Of a DNA stretch of 64,000 nt, positions 44,481-55,273 are shown piece after piece. The translations under genes and the position numbers were made by a program. The number at the start of each line of letters is the position of its first letter. Within the stretch, counting starts at the first letter, position 1. The notes under the pieces were generated by a model that was given only the letters and a program-made list of their open reading frames with translations, did no database searches and was not told where the DNA came from. Source of the stretch: Archivesica marissinica (lineage: Eukaryota > Mollusca > Bivalvia > Venerida > Vesicomyidae); the NCBI GenBank assembly GCA_014843695.1, contig CM026400.1, positions 41,059,295-41,123,294 of the forward strand. Reading direction: 5' to 3'.

Positions 44481-45233
44481 TAAATCTATAATAATTTAAA
44501 CATATTTTATTTCAAACAATGTAACATATATACATATAGCAATTACATTACAATATAATATTTTATGTTTTGAAAAAGGATTAGATCCGAAAGCTAGATT
44601 AGCTTATAAAGGTCTTCTCCTTAGAAATTCGTTTGCTGTAAAGTTGGCGGTAAAATAATTTGCTTAAATGCTTAACAATACAAGATTCATAATGCGATTT
44701 AGATAGAAAGATACGATATTGTAGTTGAGATAAGAAAAAAGACATTATAATAATAGAGGTAATCTATAATGAAACATATAATGCAATCAAAAGATAGGAT
44801 TATACGCGAAAACTGCACCTTGGAATTATATAGTACTGAACTAAAGCTGAACAGTATAGAAGCTATATATATATATATGTTATGGAATATATATGAAATT
44901 GTCTAGTAGAGTAGAAAAGGGGAATGGGACAATTAATGACAATAAATCTATATAACCATGTGCAGATATGACTTATAGGGGTATCTTGAAAATACTTTAG
45001 CTTTAAAAGCTTTAAGACGGCCATTCTCAGAATCTAGTAACTATAGAAACGGTAATGCTCAAATGTGCTAAAGACTGTGTACAATATCATCTGAAGTAAT
45101 ACTGGTAGAAATATGTGATTAGTTTGTATTGTTATTGTTCCGCCTTGTGTACAGACATTTGAGTTTCAAAGAAATGATCCTGAGAATGCAAATAATCTTC
45201 GGAGTGTGCTTCCTGTACGCATCCTATATATAA

Positions 45234-45337
45234 AGGATCTTACATGAGTGGTGATTTCATACCAGGCGAGCTAAATAGCAATTTCCAATACTCGTTACAT
45301 ATAATATGGTATGAAATCACCACTACAGAATGATCCT
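45234..45337. repeat. Foldback (hairpin) element, ~31-bp arms
   Basis: Left arm 45,234-45,264 (AGGATCTTACATGAGTGG, TGATTTCATACCA) and right arm 45,307-45,337 (TGGTATGAAATCACCACT ... ATGATCCT) are near-perfect inverted repeats around a ~42-bp loop. This could be a small MITE or a structured RNA; no neighbour favours either. Confidence 0.75.
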
Positions 45338-45459
45338 ATATGTTATTATATAACCTAAGCTGATAACAAACAGCAAAAGAAAAGCAACGGTCGCCATATT
45401 GGATTTATTGATCTGATTGATCATAAAGTGCACGCGCTAGGAGAATCGATAAAGTGTTA

Positions 45460-45690
45460 GTCTATACAAATTTATTTTAGCTCGATTGCGAAACAAGTTC
45501 TTAAAACTTATATTAATCATTCTCGAGACCTCATTCCTGATGGAATCCATCGCCACGAGGGAGAGAAGAGGCAACGTGGAATTTAAATGCCTTGCCTAAG
45601 GGCATAATCGTAACGGCTCCAGCGGGACTCGAACTCCGGACCTTTCGCACCTGTAGCGAACGCGCATCCACTGCGCTATCACGACTTCCA
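45460..45690 (-). mobile_element. SINE-D, full-length, 13-bp target duplication
   Basis: Minus-strand SINE-D from AGCTCGATTGCGAAACAAG through CCTGATGGAATCCATCGCC, TTGCCTAAGGGCATAATCG, GGGACTCGAACTCCGGACC (B box) to GCGCTATCACGACTTCC (head). It is flanked by perfect 13-bp repeats CGATAAAGTGTTA at 45,447-45,459 and 45,691-45,703, which defines its exact ends. Confidence 0.95.
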
Positions 45691-45729
45691 CGATAAAGTG
45701 TTAATTAGATATATACGTACCAATTACTA

Positions 45730-45960
45730 GGCTGTCCGATTAGCGCAGTGGTTAGCACGCTCGCTTCTCACCAATGCAACCCGGGTTCGATCCTCGGACC
45801 GGGAAGTGTGCGAGATTGTACGGTGGTCACCAGATCGGACAGGTGTGTTTTCTCTGGGTACTCCGGTTTTATCCCACACGAATGACCACATATACGCTTT
45901 CATCCGCGCCAACGAGAGTGATTAATATAAGTTGTTAGAACTTGTTTCGCAATCGTTAAC
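45730..45960 (+). mobile_element. SINE-C, full copy
   Basis: GGCTGTCCGATTAGCGCAGT head, CCCGGGTTCGATCCTCGG B box, GATTGTACGGTGGTCACCAG, GGGTACTCCGGTTTTATCCC, GCTTTCATCCGCGCCAACGA and the GAGAGTGATTAATATAAG tail ending CGCAATCG. Confidence 0.9.
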
Positions 45961-45989
45961 AACACGCCTCTTAGAATCAAAGATAACAT

Positions 45990-46148
45990 ACACGGTTGTC
46001 ACCAGATCGGACAGGTGGGTTTTCGCCGGGTACTCCAGTTTCCTCCTACATGAATGATCACATATATGCTTTCATCCGTGCCAACGAGAGTGATTAATAT
46101 AAGTTGTTGAAACTTGCTTCGCAATCGTTGTCAAATAAATAAAAAATA
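45990..46148 (+). mobile_element. SINE-C 3' half, tandem partial copy
   Basis: Repeats the previous SINE from CACGGTTGTCACCAGATCGG through GGGTACTCCAGTTTCCTCC and GTGCCAACGAGAGTGATTAA to AAATAAATAAAAAATAAG. It has no tRNA head and sits 30 bp after the full copy, which points to local duplication or 5' truncation. Confidence 0.85.
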
Positions 46149-46394
46149 AGAGAATGTGTTATGGGTGTCCGATTACCTGTATACTTAACGTGTAATGTTT
46201 CTTTAATTAATATCTTTCCTATATCATAATTATGTCTACCTACCTTATGTGTATTGGTAATGTGCTATGTAAGCCACCTCGTATTACTCTTATTGCAGCA
46301 ATGATAGTGATTAATAGCAGTCTTAAAGTTTGTTGCAAAGTAATCAAGTTTAATCATTTTGTTATGCGACAATGACAGGCAGTGTTGAGTTATT

Positions 46395-46496
46395 GCCCCT
46401 GAATACTCTTTAAGAAGGATACAGGAACCCGAGGTTCGAAGCCGGGTTGCATTGGTGAGAAGTGAGCGCGCTAACCACTGCGCTAATCGGACAGCC
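46395..46496 (-). mobile_element. SINE-C head only (minus)
   Basis: On the minus strand: TGGCTGTCCGATTAGCGCAG, GTTAGCGCGCTCACTTCTCA, then GGCTTCGAACCTCGG as B box. The usual SINE-C body does not follow, so this is either a 3'-truncated copy or another SINE sharing the same tRNA head. 46,149-46,394 and 46,497-46,681 show nothing else. Confidence 0.7.
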
Positions 46497-46681
46497 ACAC
46501 ATTCTCTTACGTATCACTGTCCATATCATATTGATTTAATACGATACTACTTCCACTCTAGTTCGTACAATGGAGAAATAATTAGTAGACATTTGATAGC
46601 ATAATAAAAAGAGATTTTCAACAGCAGTTTATGATGATTCCATTGTCTAGCATAGTACAATTATTTTATCAGGTCGAGAGA

Positions 46682-47030
46682 TAAGTAATGAAGTTCGCTT
46701 CGGGTGTGAGAGACCCGGGGTTCGCGCCCAGATGTAGCCGTTATGATGCAGCCCTTAGGCAAGACACTTAACCTCCACATTGCCTCTTCTCTCTCCCTCG
46801 TGGCGATGGATTCCATCTTCTCTCTCCCTCGTGGCGATGGATTCCATCTTCTCTCTCCCTCGTGGCGATGGATTCCATCTTCTCTCTCCCTCGTGGCGAT
46901 GGATTCCATCTTCTCTCTCCCTCGTGGCGATGGATTCCATCAGTTATGGTATCTTTATTGAGAGCGATTAAAATTATGCTATAATAACTTGTTTCACAAT
47001 CGAGCTAAAATCAATTTGTATAAACTAAGT
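46682..47030 (+). mobile_element. SINE-D with internal 31-bp expansion
   Basis: Partial head AAGTTCGCTTCGGGTGTGAG, GGGGTTCGCGCCC (B box), CAGCCCTTAGGCAAGACACT, then five copies of the CTCTCCCTCGTGGCGATGG, ATTCCATCTT block (46,791-46,945), and finally GATTCCATCAGTTATGG and the 3' tail AATAACTTGTTTCACAATCG, AGCTAAAATC. In other SINE-D copies this block occurs once. Confidence 0.9.
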
Positions 47031-47438
47031 GAAGAAGCTGCCCCTGATAAGTGTGCCAATTTGCCCCACGAAACAATGCATGCCAACTTATCATGTGTGG
47101 TTTCCTCTGTTGTTATCGTTGTTTTCTTTGCATCACACGCTATCAATTTTCTTCCGTTGTCTCATCTTATGATTATTAAAACACTATACCTGGACAGGTA
47201 TCCTGCAGTATACCCAAGCGGTTATATGTAAAGATTTGCTATCAATTAATTAACTTGATTTTGATAAAACTCACATGTATCATACCGCAACATATGGTAG
47301 GGAGCAACAATAAAAACAAAGGAATTCCAACTAAGATGAGTTGGGGAGGGCAGTTTACTAATGTTGCTAGAACGTTTTGCCCAACCCATTTTGCATTTTA
47401 TCACATATAATGAATGTTAAGTCTATATGTACTATATA
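47031..47438. other. Unique spacer
   Basis: An 80-codon frame here (46,989-47,231) has a hydrophobic stretch (VVIVVFFASHAINFLPLSH), but it starts inside the SINE-D tail and has no supporting signal. No gene is called. Confidence 0.4.
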
Positions 47439-47616
47439 CAGTCAAACCTGTGTTAGTGGTCACCTCCGTTAAGCAGCCAACCTGTATTAAGCAGCCAGTT
47501 TACATATTCCCAATTGGGTGTTTTATTATACATTTGACCTATATTAAGCTGCCACCTGTGTTAAGCAGCCACTTTCTCTGACTCCCTTGGCTGGCTGCTT
47601 AATACAGGTTTAACGG
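47439..47616. mobile_element. Tc1/mariner-like palindromic MITE
   Basis: 178 bp starting CAGTCAAACCTGTGTTA and ending, inverted, as CCGTTAAACCTGTATTA, flanked by TA on both sides. The interior repeats TTAAGCAGCCA motifs in both orientations (GTTAAGCAGCCAACC ... GGCTGGCTGCTTAATACAGG), so the whole unit can fold. The CAG-type tip and TA flanks fit non-autonomous Tc1/mariner elements. No ORF. Confidence 0.75.
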
Positions 47617-47749
47617 TATGTAAAATAGCAAATAAAATGTGATTAAACCACAAAGATGACCAATATACATTTCGGAATAAATCGGACTTTATCAGCAAAG
47701 GGAGGTAACAGAAAGAGCAACGATGTTGCCCATTATAGAGTGGGCGTGT

Positions 47750-49425
47750 TTGCTTGTCTGTGTTATGGGTTTAAAGCCGCACCAACAGCTTACAGCAACC
47801 CCGGGTACCCCTCCGAGCAGTAGTACATGCACGCACGGGTACCCCTCCGAGCAGTAGTACATGCACGCACGGGTGCCCCTCCGAGCAGTAGTACATGCAC
47901 GCACGGGTGCCCCTCCGAGCAGTAGTACATGCACGCACGGGTACCCCTCCGAGCAGTAGTACATGCACGCACGGGTACCCCTCCGAGCAGTAGTACATGC
48001 ACGCCCGGGTACCCCTCCGAGCAGTAGTACATGCACGCCCGGGTACCCCTCCGAGCAGTAGCACATGCACGCCCGGGTACCCCTCGGAGCAGTAGTACAT
48101 GCACGCCCGGGTACCCCTCCGAGCAGTAGTAAATGCACGCCCGGGTACCCCTCCGAGCAGTAGTACATGCACGCCCGGGTACCCCTCCGAGCAGTAGTAC
48201 ATGCACGCCCGGGCACCCCTCCGAGCAGTAGTACATGCACGCACGGGCACCCCTCCGAGCAGTAGTACATGCACGCACGGGTACCCCTCCGAGCAGTAGT
48301 ACATGCACGCACGGGTACCCCTCCGAGCAGTAGTACATGCACGCACGGGTACCCCTCCGAGCAGTAGTACATGCACGCACGGGTGCCCCTCCGAGCAGTA
48401 GTACATGCACGCACGGGTACCCCTCCGAGCAGTAGTACATGCACGCACGGGTACCCCTCCGAGCAGTAGTACATGCACGCCCGGGTACCCCTCCGAGCAG
48501 TAGTACATGCACGCACTGGTACCCTCCGAGCAGTAGTACATGCACGCACGGGTACCCCTCCGAGCAATAGTACAGGCACGCACGGGCACCCCTCCGAGCA
48601 GTAGTACATGCACGCACGGGTACCCCTCCGAGCAGTAGTACATGCGCGCACGGGTACCCCTCCGAGCAGTAGTACATGCACGCACGGGTACCCCTACGAG
48701 CAGTAGTACATGCACGCACGGGTGCCCCTCTGAGCAGTAGTACATGCACGCACGGGTACCCCTCCGAGCAGTAGTACATGCACGCACGGGCACCCCTCCG
48801 AGCAGTAGTACATGCACGCACGGGTACCCCTCCGAGCAGTAGTACATGCACGCCCGGGTACCCCTCCGAGCAGTAGTACATGCACGCACGGGCACCCCTC
48901 CGAACAGTAGTACATGCACGCACGGGTACCCCTCCGAGCAGTAGTACATGCACGCACGGATGCCCCTCCGAGCAGTAGTACATGCACGCACGGGTACCCC
49001 TCCGAGCAGTAGTACATGCACTCACGGGTGCCCCTCCGAGCAGTAGTACATGCACGCACGGGTGCCCCTCCGAGCAGTAGTACATGCACGCACGGGCACC
49101 CCTCCGAGCAGTAGTACATGCACGCACGGGTACCCCTACGAGCAGTAGTACATGCACGCACGGGTACCCCTCCGAGCAGTAGTACATGCACGCACGGGTG
49201 CCCCTCCGAGCAGTAGTACATGCACGCACGGGTACCCCTCCGAGCAGTAGTACATGCACGCACGGGCACCATAGTAGAACCAGCGCCCTTCCGCAAGCAG
49301 GCTAGATAGCTTCTTCACACGAATGAATCCGACATCCCCAGTGTGATTCGAACCTACAGCGGAGAGTGGTACGTGGGTTGATGCTAACGACACTAACGAG
49401 TCGGCGGTAACCCGGCGGATGCGTC
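47750..49425 (-). mobile_element. SINE-F copy split by an internal array (minus)
   Basis: On the minus strand the head region has TTAGTGTCGTTAGCATCAAC and TGTAGGTTCGAATCACAC (B box), then GGGGATGTCGGATTCATTCG, TGAAGAAGCTATCTAGCCTG, CTTGCGGAAGGGCGCTGG and TTCTACTATGGTGCCCG. After the array comes the 3' part GTTGGTGCGGCTTTAAACCC, ATAACACAGACAAGC. This order matches the molluscan SINE body I recall (gaagccatccagctggcttacggaag type, then a tgcacggaggggcacc type, then ttggtgcgacgttaaaccc). Confidence 0.78.
47798..49270. repeat. 34-bp minisatellite inside SINE-F
   Basis: About 43 units of ACGGGTACCCCTCCGAGCAG, TAGTACATGCACGC, with A/C and T/C/G variants (CGCACGGGTGCC, CGCCCGGGTACC). In SINE orientation the unit carries CGGAGGGGYACCCG, which corresponds to the single GGAGGGGCACC block of the SINE body. 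Antisense ORFs of up to 489 codons (CTTARRGTRACMYYCSEG type) are repeat translations. Confidence 0.95.
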
Positions 49426-49838
49426 CAAGACTTTGTATATTAAGACAGCTCTTATATGAGTAGGTAAGCTTTATGCAGTATTTCCACATAGCGAATGCCA
49501 TGGCAATGATTGTGTTACTAACCCTGGCTCTCCACTCTTGTTTTTCTGGTATCTTATTAGTAGATATTAAAATATTTCAAAATAATAATATTTTCTCGTC
49601 ATTAAGCTGTCTTGTTCCAGTATTATATTATACCCGAGCCTGGTTACGTACTTTGTCGTTGACATATGTAAACTGTCTGTGAAAAGAAGATAGTGTTGGT
49701 AGGAAAACATTTAAACTTACCTCGTACCTGGTTACCTTCGCAATTGTTCAGGATTTATCTGTGTCTAGTCATAATTTGCTAAGCACCGAAAATGGAATCG
49801 AATTAGCAATGTTGCGTTCATCTTATAATGCACGTGGA
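49426..49838. other. Unique spacer
   Basis: A 69-codon plus frame at 49,473-49,682 has a hydrophobic start (MAMIVLLTLALHSCFSGILL) that looks signal-peptide-like, but it ends after 69 codons without any domain. I see no splice context to support it. No gene is called. Confidence 0.35.
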
Positions 49839-52028
49839 ATGATGCGATCTTACAATACTGTAAACCAGATTAATGCAAACAGGAATGGTGCGATCTTACA
49901 CTACTGTAAACGAGATTAATGCAAGATGAATGGTGCGATCTTACACTACTGTAAACCAGATTAATGCAAACAGAATGGTGCGATCTTACACTACTGTAAA
50001 CGAGATTAATGCAAGATGAATGGTGCGATCTTACACTACTGTAAACCAGATTAATGCAAACAGAATGGTGCGATCTTACACTACTGTAAACGAGATTAAT
50101 GCAAGATGAATGGTGCGATCTTACACTACTGTAAACCAGATTAATGCAAACAGAATGGTGCGATCTTACACTACTGTAAACGAGATTAATGCAAGATGAA
50201 TGGTGCGATCTTACACTACTGTAAACCAGATTAATGCAAACAGAATGGTGCGATCTTACACTACTGTAAACCAGATTAATGCAAACAGAATGCTGCGATC
50301 TTACACTACTGTAAACCAGATTAATGCAAACAGAATGGTGCGATCTTACACTACTGTAAACTAGATTAATGCAAGGTGAATACTGCGATCTTACACTACT
50401 GTAAACTAGATGAATGCAAGTTGAATGCTGCGGTCTTACACTACTGTAAACTAGATTAATGCAAACAGAATGGTGCGATCTTACACTACTGTAAACTAGA
50501 TTAATGCAAACAGAATGGTGCGATCTTATACTACTGTAAACTAGATAAATGCAAACAGAATGGTGCGATCTTACACTACTGTAAACTAGATTAATGCAAA
50601 CAGAATGGTGCGATCTTACACTACTGTAAACTAGATTAATGCAAACAGAATGGTGCGATCTTACACTACTGTAAACCAGAGTAATGCAAACAGAATGGTG
50701 CGATCTTACACTACTGTAAACAAGATTAATGCAAACAGAATGGTGCGATCTTACACTACTGTAAACCAGATTAATGCAAACAGAATGGTGCGATCTTACA
50801 CTACTGTAAACCAGATTAATGCAAACAGAATGGTGCGATCTTACACTACTGTAAACTAGATAAATACAAGCAGAATGGTGCGATCTTACACTACTGTAAA
50901 CTAGATAAATGCAAACAGAATGGTGCGATCTTACACTACTGTAAACCAGATTAATGCAAACAGAATGGTGCGATCTTACACTACTGTAAACCAGATTAAT
51001 GCAAACAGAATGCTGCGATCTTACACTACTGTAAACCAGATTAATGCAAACAGAATGCTGCGATCTTACACTACTGTAAACGAGATTAATGCAAACAGAA
51101 TGGTGCGATCTTACACTACTGTAAACTAGATTAATGCAAGTTGAATGCTGCGGTCTTACACTACTGTAAACTAGATTAATGCAAGGTGAATGGTACGATC
51201 TTACACTACTGTAAACCAGATTAATGCAAACAGAATGCTGCGATCTTACACTACTGTAAACTAGATTAATGCAAACAGAATGCTGCGATCTTACACTACT
51301 GTAAACTAGATTAATGCAAGGTGAATGGTGCGATCTTACACTACTGTAAACTAGATTAATGCAAGGTGAATGGTGCGATCTTACACTACTGTAAACCAGA
51401 TTAATGCAAACAGATTGGTGCGATCTTACACTACTGTAAACCAGATTAATGCAAACAAAATGGTGCGATCATACACTACTGTAAACTAGATTAATGCAAA
51501 CAGAATTCTGCGATCTTACACTACTGTAAACTAGATTAATGCAAGGTGAATGGTACGATCTTACACTACTGTAAACCAGATTAATGCAAACAGAATGGTG
51601 CGATCTTACACTACTGTAATCCGGATTAATGCAAGCGGAATGCTAAGATCGACATACACTACGGTTAACCAGATGAATGCAAGCGGAATGCTAGGGTCGA
51701 CTTACACTATGGTTAACCAGATTATTGCCAGCGGAATGCTAAGATCGACTTACACTACGGTTAACCAGATTATTGCCAGCAGAATGCTAAGATCGACTTA
51801 CACTACGGTTAACCGGATTAATGCAAGCGGAATGCTAGGGTCGACTTACACTACGGTTAACCAGATTAATGCAAGCGGAATGCTAAGATCGACTTACACT
51901 ACGGTTAACCGGATTAATGCAAGCGAAATGCTAGGGTCGACTTATACTAAGGTTAATCGGATTAATGCAAGCGGAATGCTAGTGTCGACTTACACTACGG
52001 TTAATCGAATTAATGCAAGCGGAATGCT
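49839..52028. repeat. 45-bp to 48-bp minisatellite, left part
   Basis: Up to about 51,620 the units are 45 bp (TGGTGCGATCTTACACTACT, GTAAACCAGATTAATGCAAA, CAGAA). From ~51,630 they become 48 bp (AGATCGACTTACACTACGG, TTAACCAGATTAATGCAAGC, GGAATGCTA). The change includes a GA insertion after GATC and G-for-A changes, so the second class is a derivative of the first. The array breaks at 52,028 and resumes at 55,274. Confidence 0.95.
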
Positions 52029-53918
52029 CCTGTCATTCCCACTACTGTCCACTCATCTCTCTCTGATATATTTATTTCTGTACAGGACGTCAAAGACGCT
52101 ATTTGCCTTATTGATCCAACCAAGGCAAGTGGCCCAGATGTAGTCAGTCCGAGGCTAATCAAAGAGGGTGCTAACGAACTGGCGGAGCCACTTTCACTCT
52201 TATTCAACAAACTTATTACTAACTCAGTATTTCCCGCTTGTTGGAAACAGGCAAATGTTTCACCAATCTTTAAAAAATCAGATCATTCTAAGCCTTCCAA
52301 CTACCGACCTATTTCCCTCCTCAGTTGTCTTGGAAAACTCATGGAACGCTGCGTCCACAAGTACTTATACAACTATGTTATATCGAATGATATCCTTACA
52401 ATTTTCCAATCGGGCTTTATCAAGGGTGACTATACCGTGAATCAGCTAACCTACCTCTACAACGACATTAGTAAGGCTATGGATGAGGGTAAAGAGGTGC
52501 GTGCTGTCTTCTGCGACATCTCGAAAGCTTTTGACAGAGTATGGCATCGCGGCCTTCTTCAGAAACTGTCCTCTATTGGCATACAAGGCTCTCTTCTCAA
52601 CTGGTTCTCTTCTTACCTGTCAAGCAGGAAACAAAGAGTCGTTATTGCAAATTCTTCTTCTAGTTGGTCAACAATCAACGCTGGCGTTCCTCAGGGTTCC
52701 ATTCTTGGTCCACTTCTCTTCTTAATCTATATAAATGACATCGTAGCCGATATCCAAGCAAATACACGTCTGTTTGCTGACGATACTAGTTTGTATATCA
52801 TCGTCGAAGATACTATCACGTCTGCATTGGTCCTAAACAACGATTTGTCTCGTATCAACTCATGGTCTAAGTCATGGCTAGTTTACTTCAACCCTTCCAA
52901 AACGGAGTCCGTACTATTTTCAGGTAAGCGCAACAAACCAGATCATCCCGCCATCTTCATGGATCAAGTTCCCATTCCTCAGGTCAAAACTCACAAACAT
53001 CTCGGCCTGACTCTCGCAGAAGATTCCAAATGGACGTCGCACATTTCTTCATCTGTCAACAAAGCATGGCAGAGAATAGGTATCTTTCGGTCACTAAAGT
53101 TTGTTCTATCCCGGTCAAGCCTTGAACGCATGTACATATCGTTTATTAGGCCGCTCCTAGAGTATGGTGATGTTGTCTGGGACAACTATTCTAACGAACT
53201 CAAAATCGATCTGGAAGCAGTTCAAAATGAATCAGCGAGGATTGTAGCGGGTGCCACCAAACTTTGCAATTTGGATCGGCTGCTGAGCGAATTCAATTGG
53301 GAAAGTTTGGACGACAGAAGAAGAAAACACCGACTTATTCTTTTCTTCAAGATGAAGAACAACCTCTCTCCTCTGTATCTTTCCAACCTCATTCCAGAAC
53401 ATAGCAATCAAGCGTATTCACTTCGCTCTCTCCACAATGTTCCACTCATTCACACAAACACACAATCATACGGATCTTTGTTTCTTCCGTTGACAATTCG
53501 AGAGTGGAATACACTTTCATCTGATGTAAGAAACGCATCCACAATATTTGAATTTAAGGGAAAGCTTCACAACAGGCCTAAAAAATCGTCGCCTCTCTAC
53601 AACATTGGAAATAGAAGACAACAGATCCATCACACTCGTCTTCGTCTTGGATGCAGTTCCTTAAACTACGATCTCAATCGTCGAAATATTGTGGATTCAC
53701 CGTTGTGCAGCTGTGGGGCGATTGAGACACCACTTCACTATCTTATACACTGTCCGAGATACGATAGAGCACGCCAACTCTTCTTTTCCGACCTTCCTTG
53801 TGCATTTGTAATTAACAATCTTCTGTTTGGTGATGAACATCTGTCTTTCGAAAGTAACAAGTTCCTCTTCCTGCATATCCAGGGTTACATTGCAGCAACT
53901 AAGCGATTTGACGCATAG
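52029..53918 (+). pseudogene. 5'-truncated CR1/Jockey-like LINE reverse transcriptase
   Basis: The frame is open from the array junction (CCT at 52,029) to TAG at 53,916-53,918, longer than the Met-started 525 codons at 52,341. Upstream of that Met it already reads IPTTVHSSLSDIF and DPTKASGPDVV, typical of the region before the RT palm. Relative to the 52,341 Met: FCDISKAFD (57-65, first catalytic Asp 59), GVPQGSILGPLLF (115-127) and FADDT (145-149) are intact. The C-terminus has a Cys/His cluster CSCGAIETPLHYLIHC (about 53,705-53,750). The enzyme would copy the LINE RNA at a nicked target. The endonuclease domain is absent, so the copy is dead although the RT frame is undamaged. The clade is judged by eye. 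Confidence 0.9.
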
Positions 53919-53929
53919 GTCTGTGACGA

Positions 53930-54870
53930 TGGTTGGTCTCTATTCCCAATCGCAACCTCTTCTACAATGCTTACATATTGCCTCACTTAGACTTTTGTTG
54001 TGTGATTTGGGGTAACTGCAACCCATCTTTAGAAGATAAAATAGTTCGGTTACAAAAGAGAGCAGCTAGACTAATTCTAGATCAGGACTTTGACACTCCA
54101 TCGCAATTATTATTCTCCCAACTAAAATGGATGACCTTTCCAGAACGAGTCATATATCAGAAGGCTATACAAATGTATAAAACATTACATGGAGCTGCTC
54201 CAGACTATTTAAAATCATCCTTCACTTTTACTTCTGATATACATCCTAGAATTCTTAGATCAACCTCAGAATATCAATTATACACACCAAGACCAAATTG
54301 TGAATTATTTCGTAATACATTTGAATTTTCAGGATCATCTATTTGGAATTCATTGCCTCACTCAGTTCAAAATGCTCCAACCATCCAACAGTTCAAAATT
54401 CTCTACTTAAGGTGGAACTATAACAATTCAAACTAATCGCGCACTTCTACTGTTATTATAAATGTGTATTGCGATTGCTATATTTATTAGAATCGTAAAT
54501 ATTGCTGCTGTCTTTAAGTTGATTTCATACATATTTTGAAGATACCACTACAAGTCAAATCTGCATATTGTTAGATAGATCTAGTATCATTAATTGTCTC
54601 ATTCCTATTTTCTACTCTGCTAGCCAATTCCATATATCATCATATTCCATTACATATTAAATATAGTTTCTCTATTTTTCAGCTTTTACATTACTATATT
54701 ATTCCAATGTGCAGTTCTCACTTATAGTGCTATCTTTTGATTGCATTGATTGCATATATGTTGAGGGCCTCATGGTAGATATACTTTTGTTAAATGAGTA
54801 CTCTCGTTAAATAAAGTCTTTATTATTATTATTATTATTATCATTATTATTATTATTATTATTATTATAA
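53930..54870 (+). mobile_element. Fragment of a second LINE: RT C-terminus, 3' UTR and (ATT)n tail
   Basis: The frame 53,933-54,436 reads NRNLFYNAYILPHLDFCC, VIWGNC, LQKRAARLI, ERVIYQKAIQMYKTLHG and SSIWNSLPHSVQNAPTI, the C-terminal thumb/connection region of CR1/L2-like ORF2. It is a different family from the preceding RT, which already has its own C-terminus. The 3' UTR ends GTTGAGGGCCTCATGGTAGA, CTCTCGTTAAATAAAGTC, TTTATT(ATT)n. The same end occurs alone at 16,140-16,295, 44,413 and 57,345. Confidence 0.85.
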
Positions 54871-55273
54871 TCGTTCTCCGATCATGTGTGTGTTATCAGG
54901 ATATATGTGTTTTCGTTCTTTTTTTTATGCTTGTAACTATAACCTATATTTACGAGTTCAATAAAATATCGTAAGAACGCAAATCAATGTACTTCCTTTA
55001 GTTTGCATAATAGGTTCGAACTATTAAACAACATGAATATTATTATATTTTCAAGCTGGTAACGTAGCAACAAATTTATTAATTTACAACGAACACAACT
55101 GCTCTCGCCATGTCTACTTACCGCACTGCGTAAATACATAGTGTGCAAACTCCACCATGGAAAGGAATTCATATAAGCATTTTTTTGCTTGTTTTCCAAT
55201 CCATTTTCTTTTGTCTGGTGTATTTGAATGTATGTGTTTAACAATGTTATGAACTGAATAAAATATGTTTAAA
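54871..55273 (+). other. Probable 3' UTR remainder of the first LINE
   Basis: Non-repetitive AT-rich sequence with AATAAA-type motifs near 54,961 and 55,257. It lies between the (ATT)n tail of the nested LINE and the resumed minisatellite. The simplest reading is that it is the downstream part of the outer LINE, interrupted by the inner one. Confidence 0.5.

Noticed and set aside
47692..49296. Cys/Arg-rich antisense ORFs (up to 489 codons)
   Set aside because: They are the 34-bp array derived from SINE-F; the Cys periodicity follows the repeat unit.
49473..49682. Small secreted protein
   Set aside because: The N-terminus looks signal-peptide-like, but the frame is 69 codons without Cys pattern, domain or splice support.
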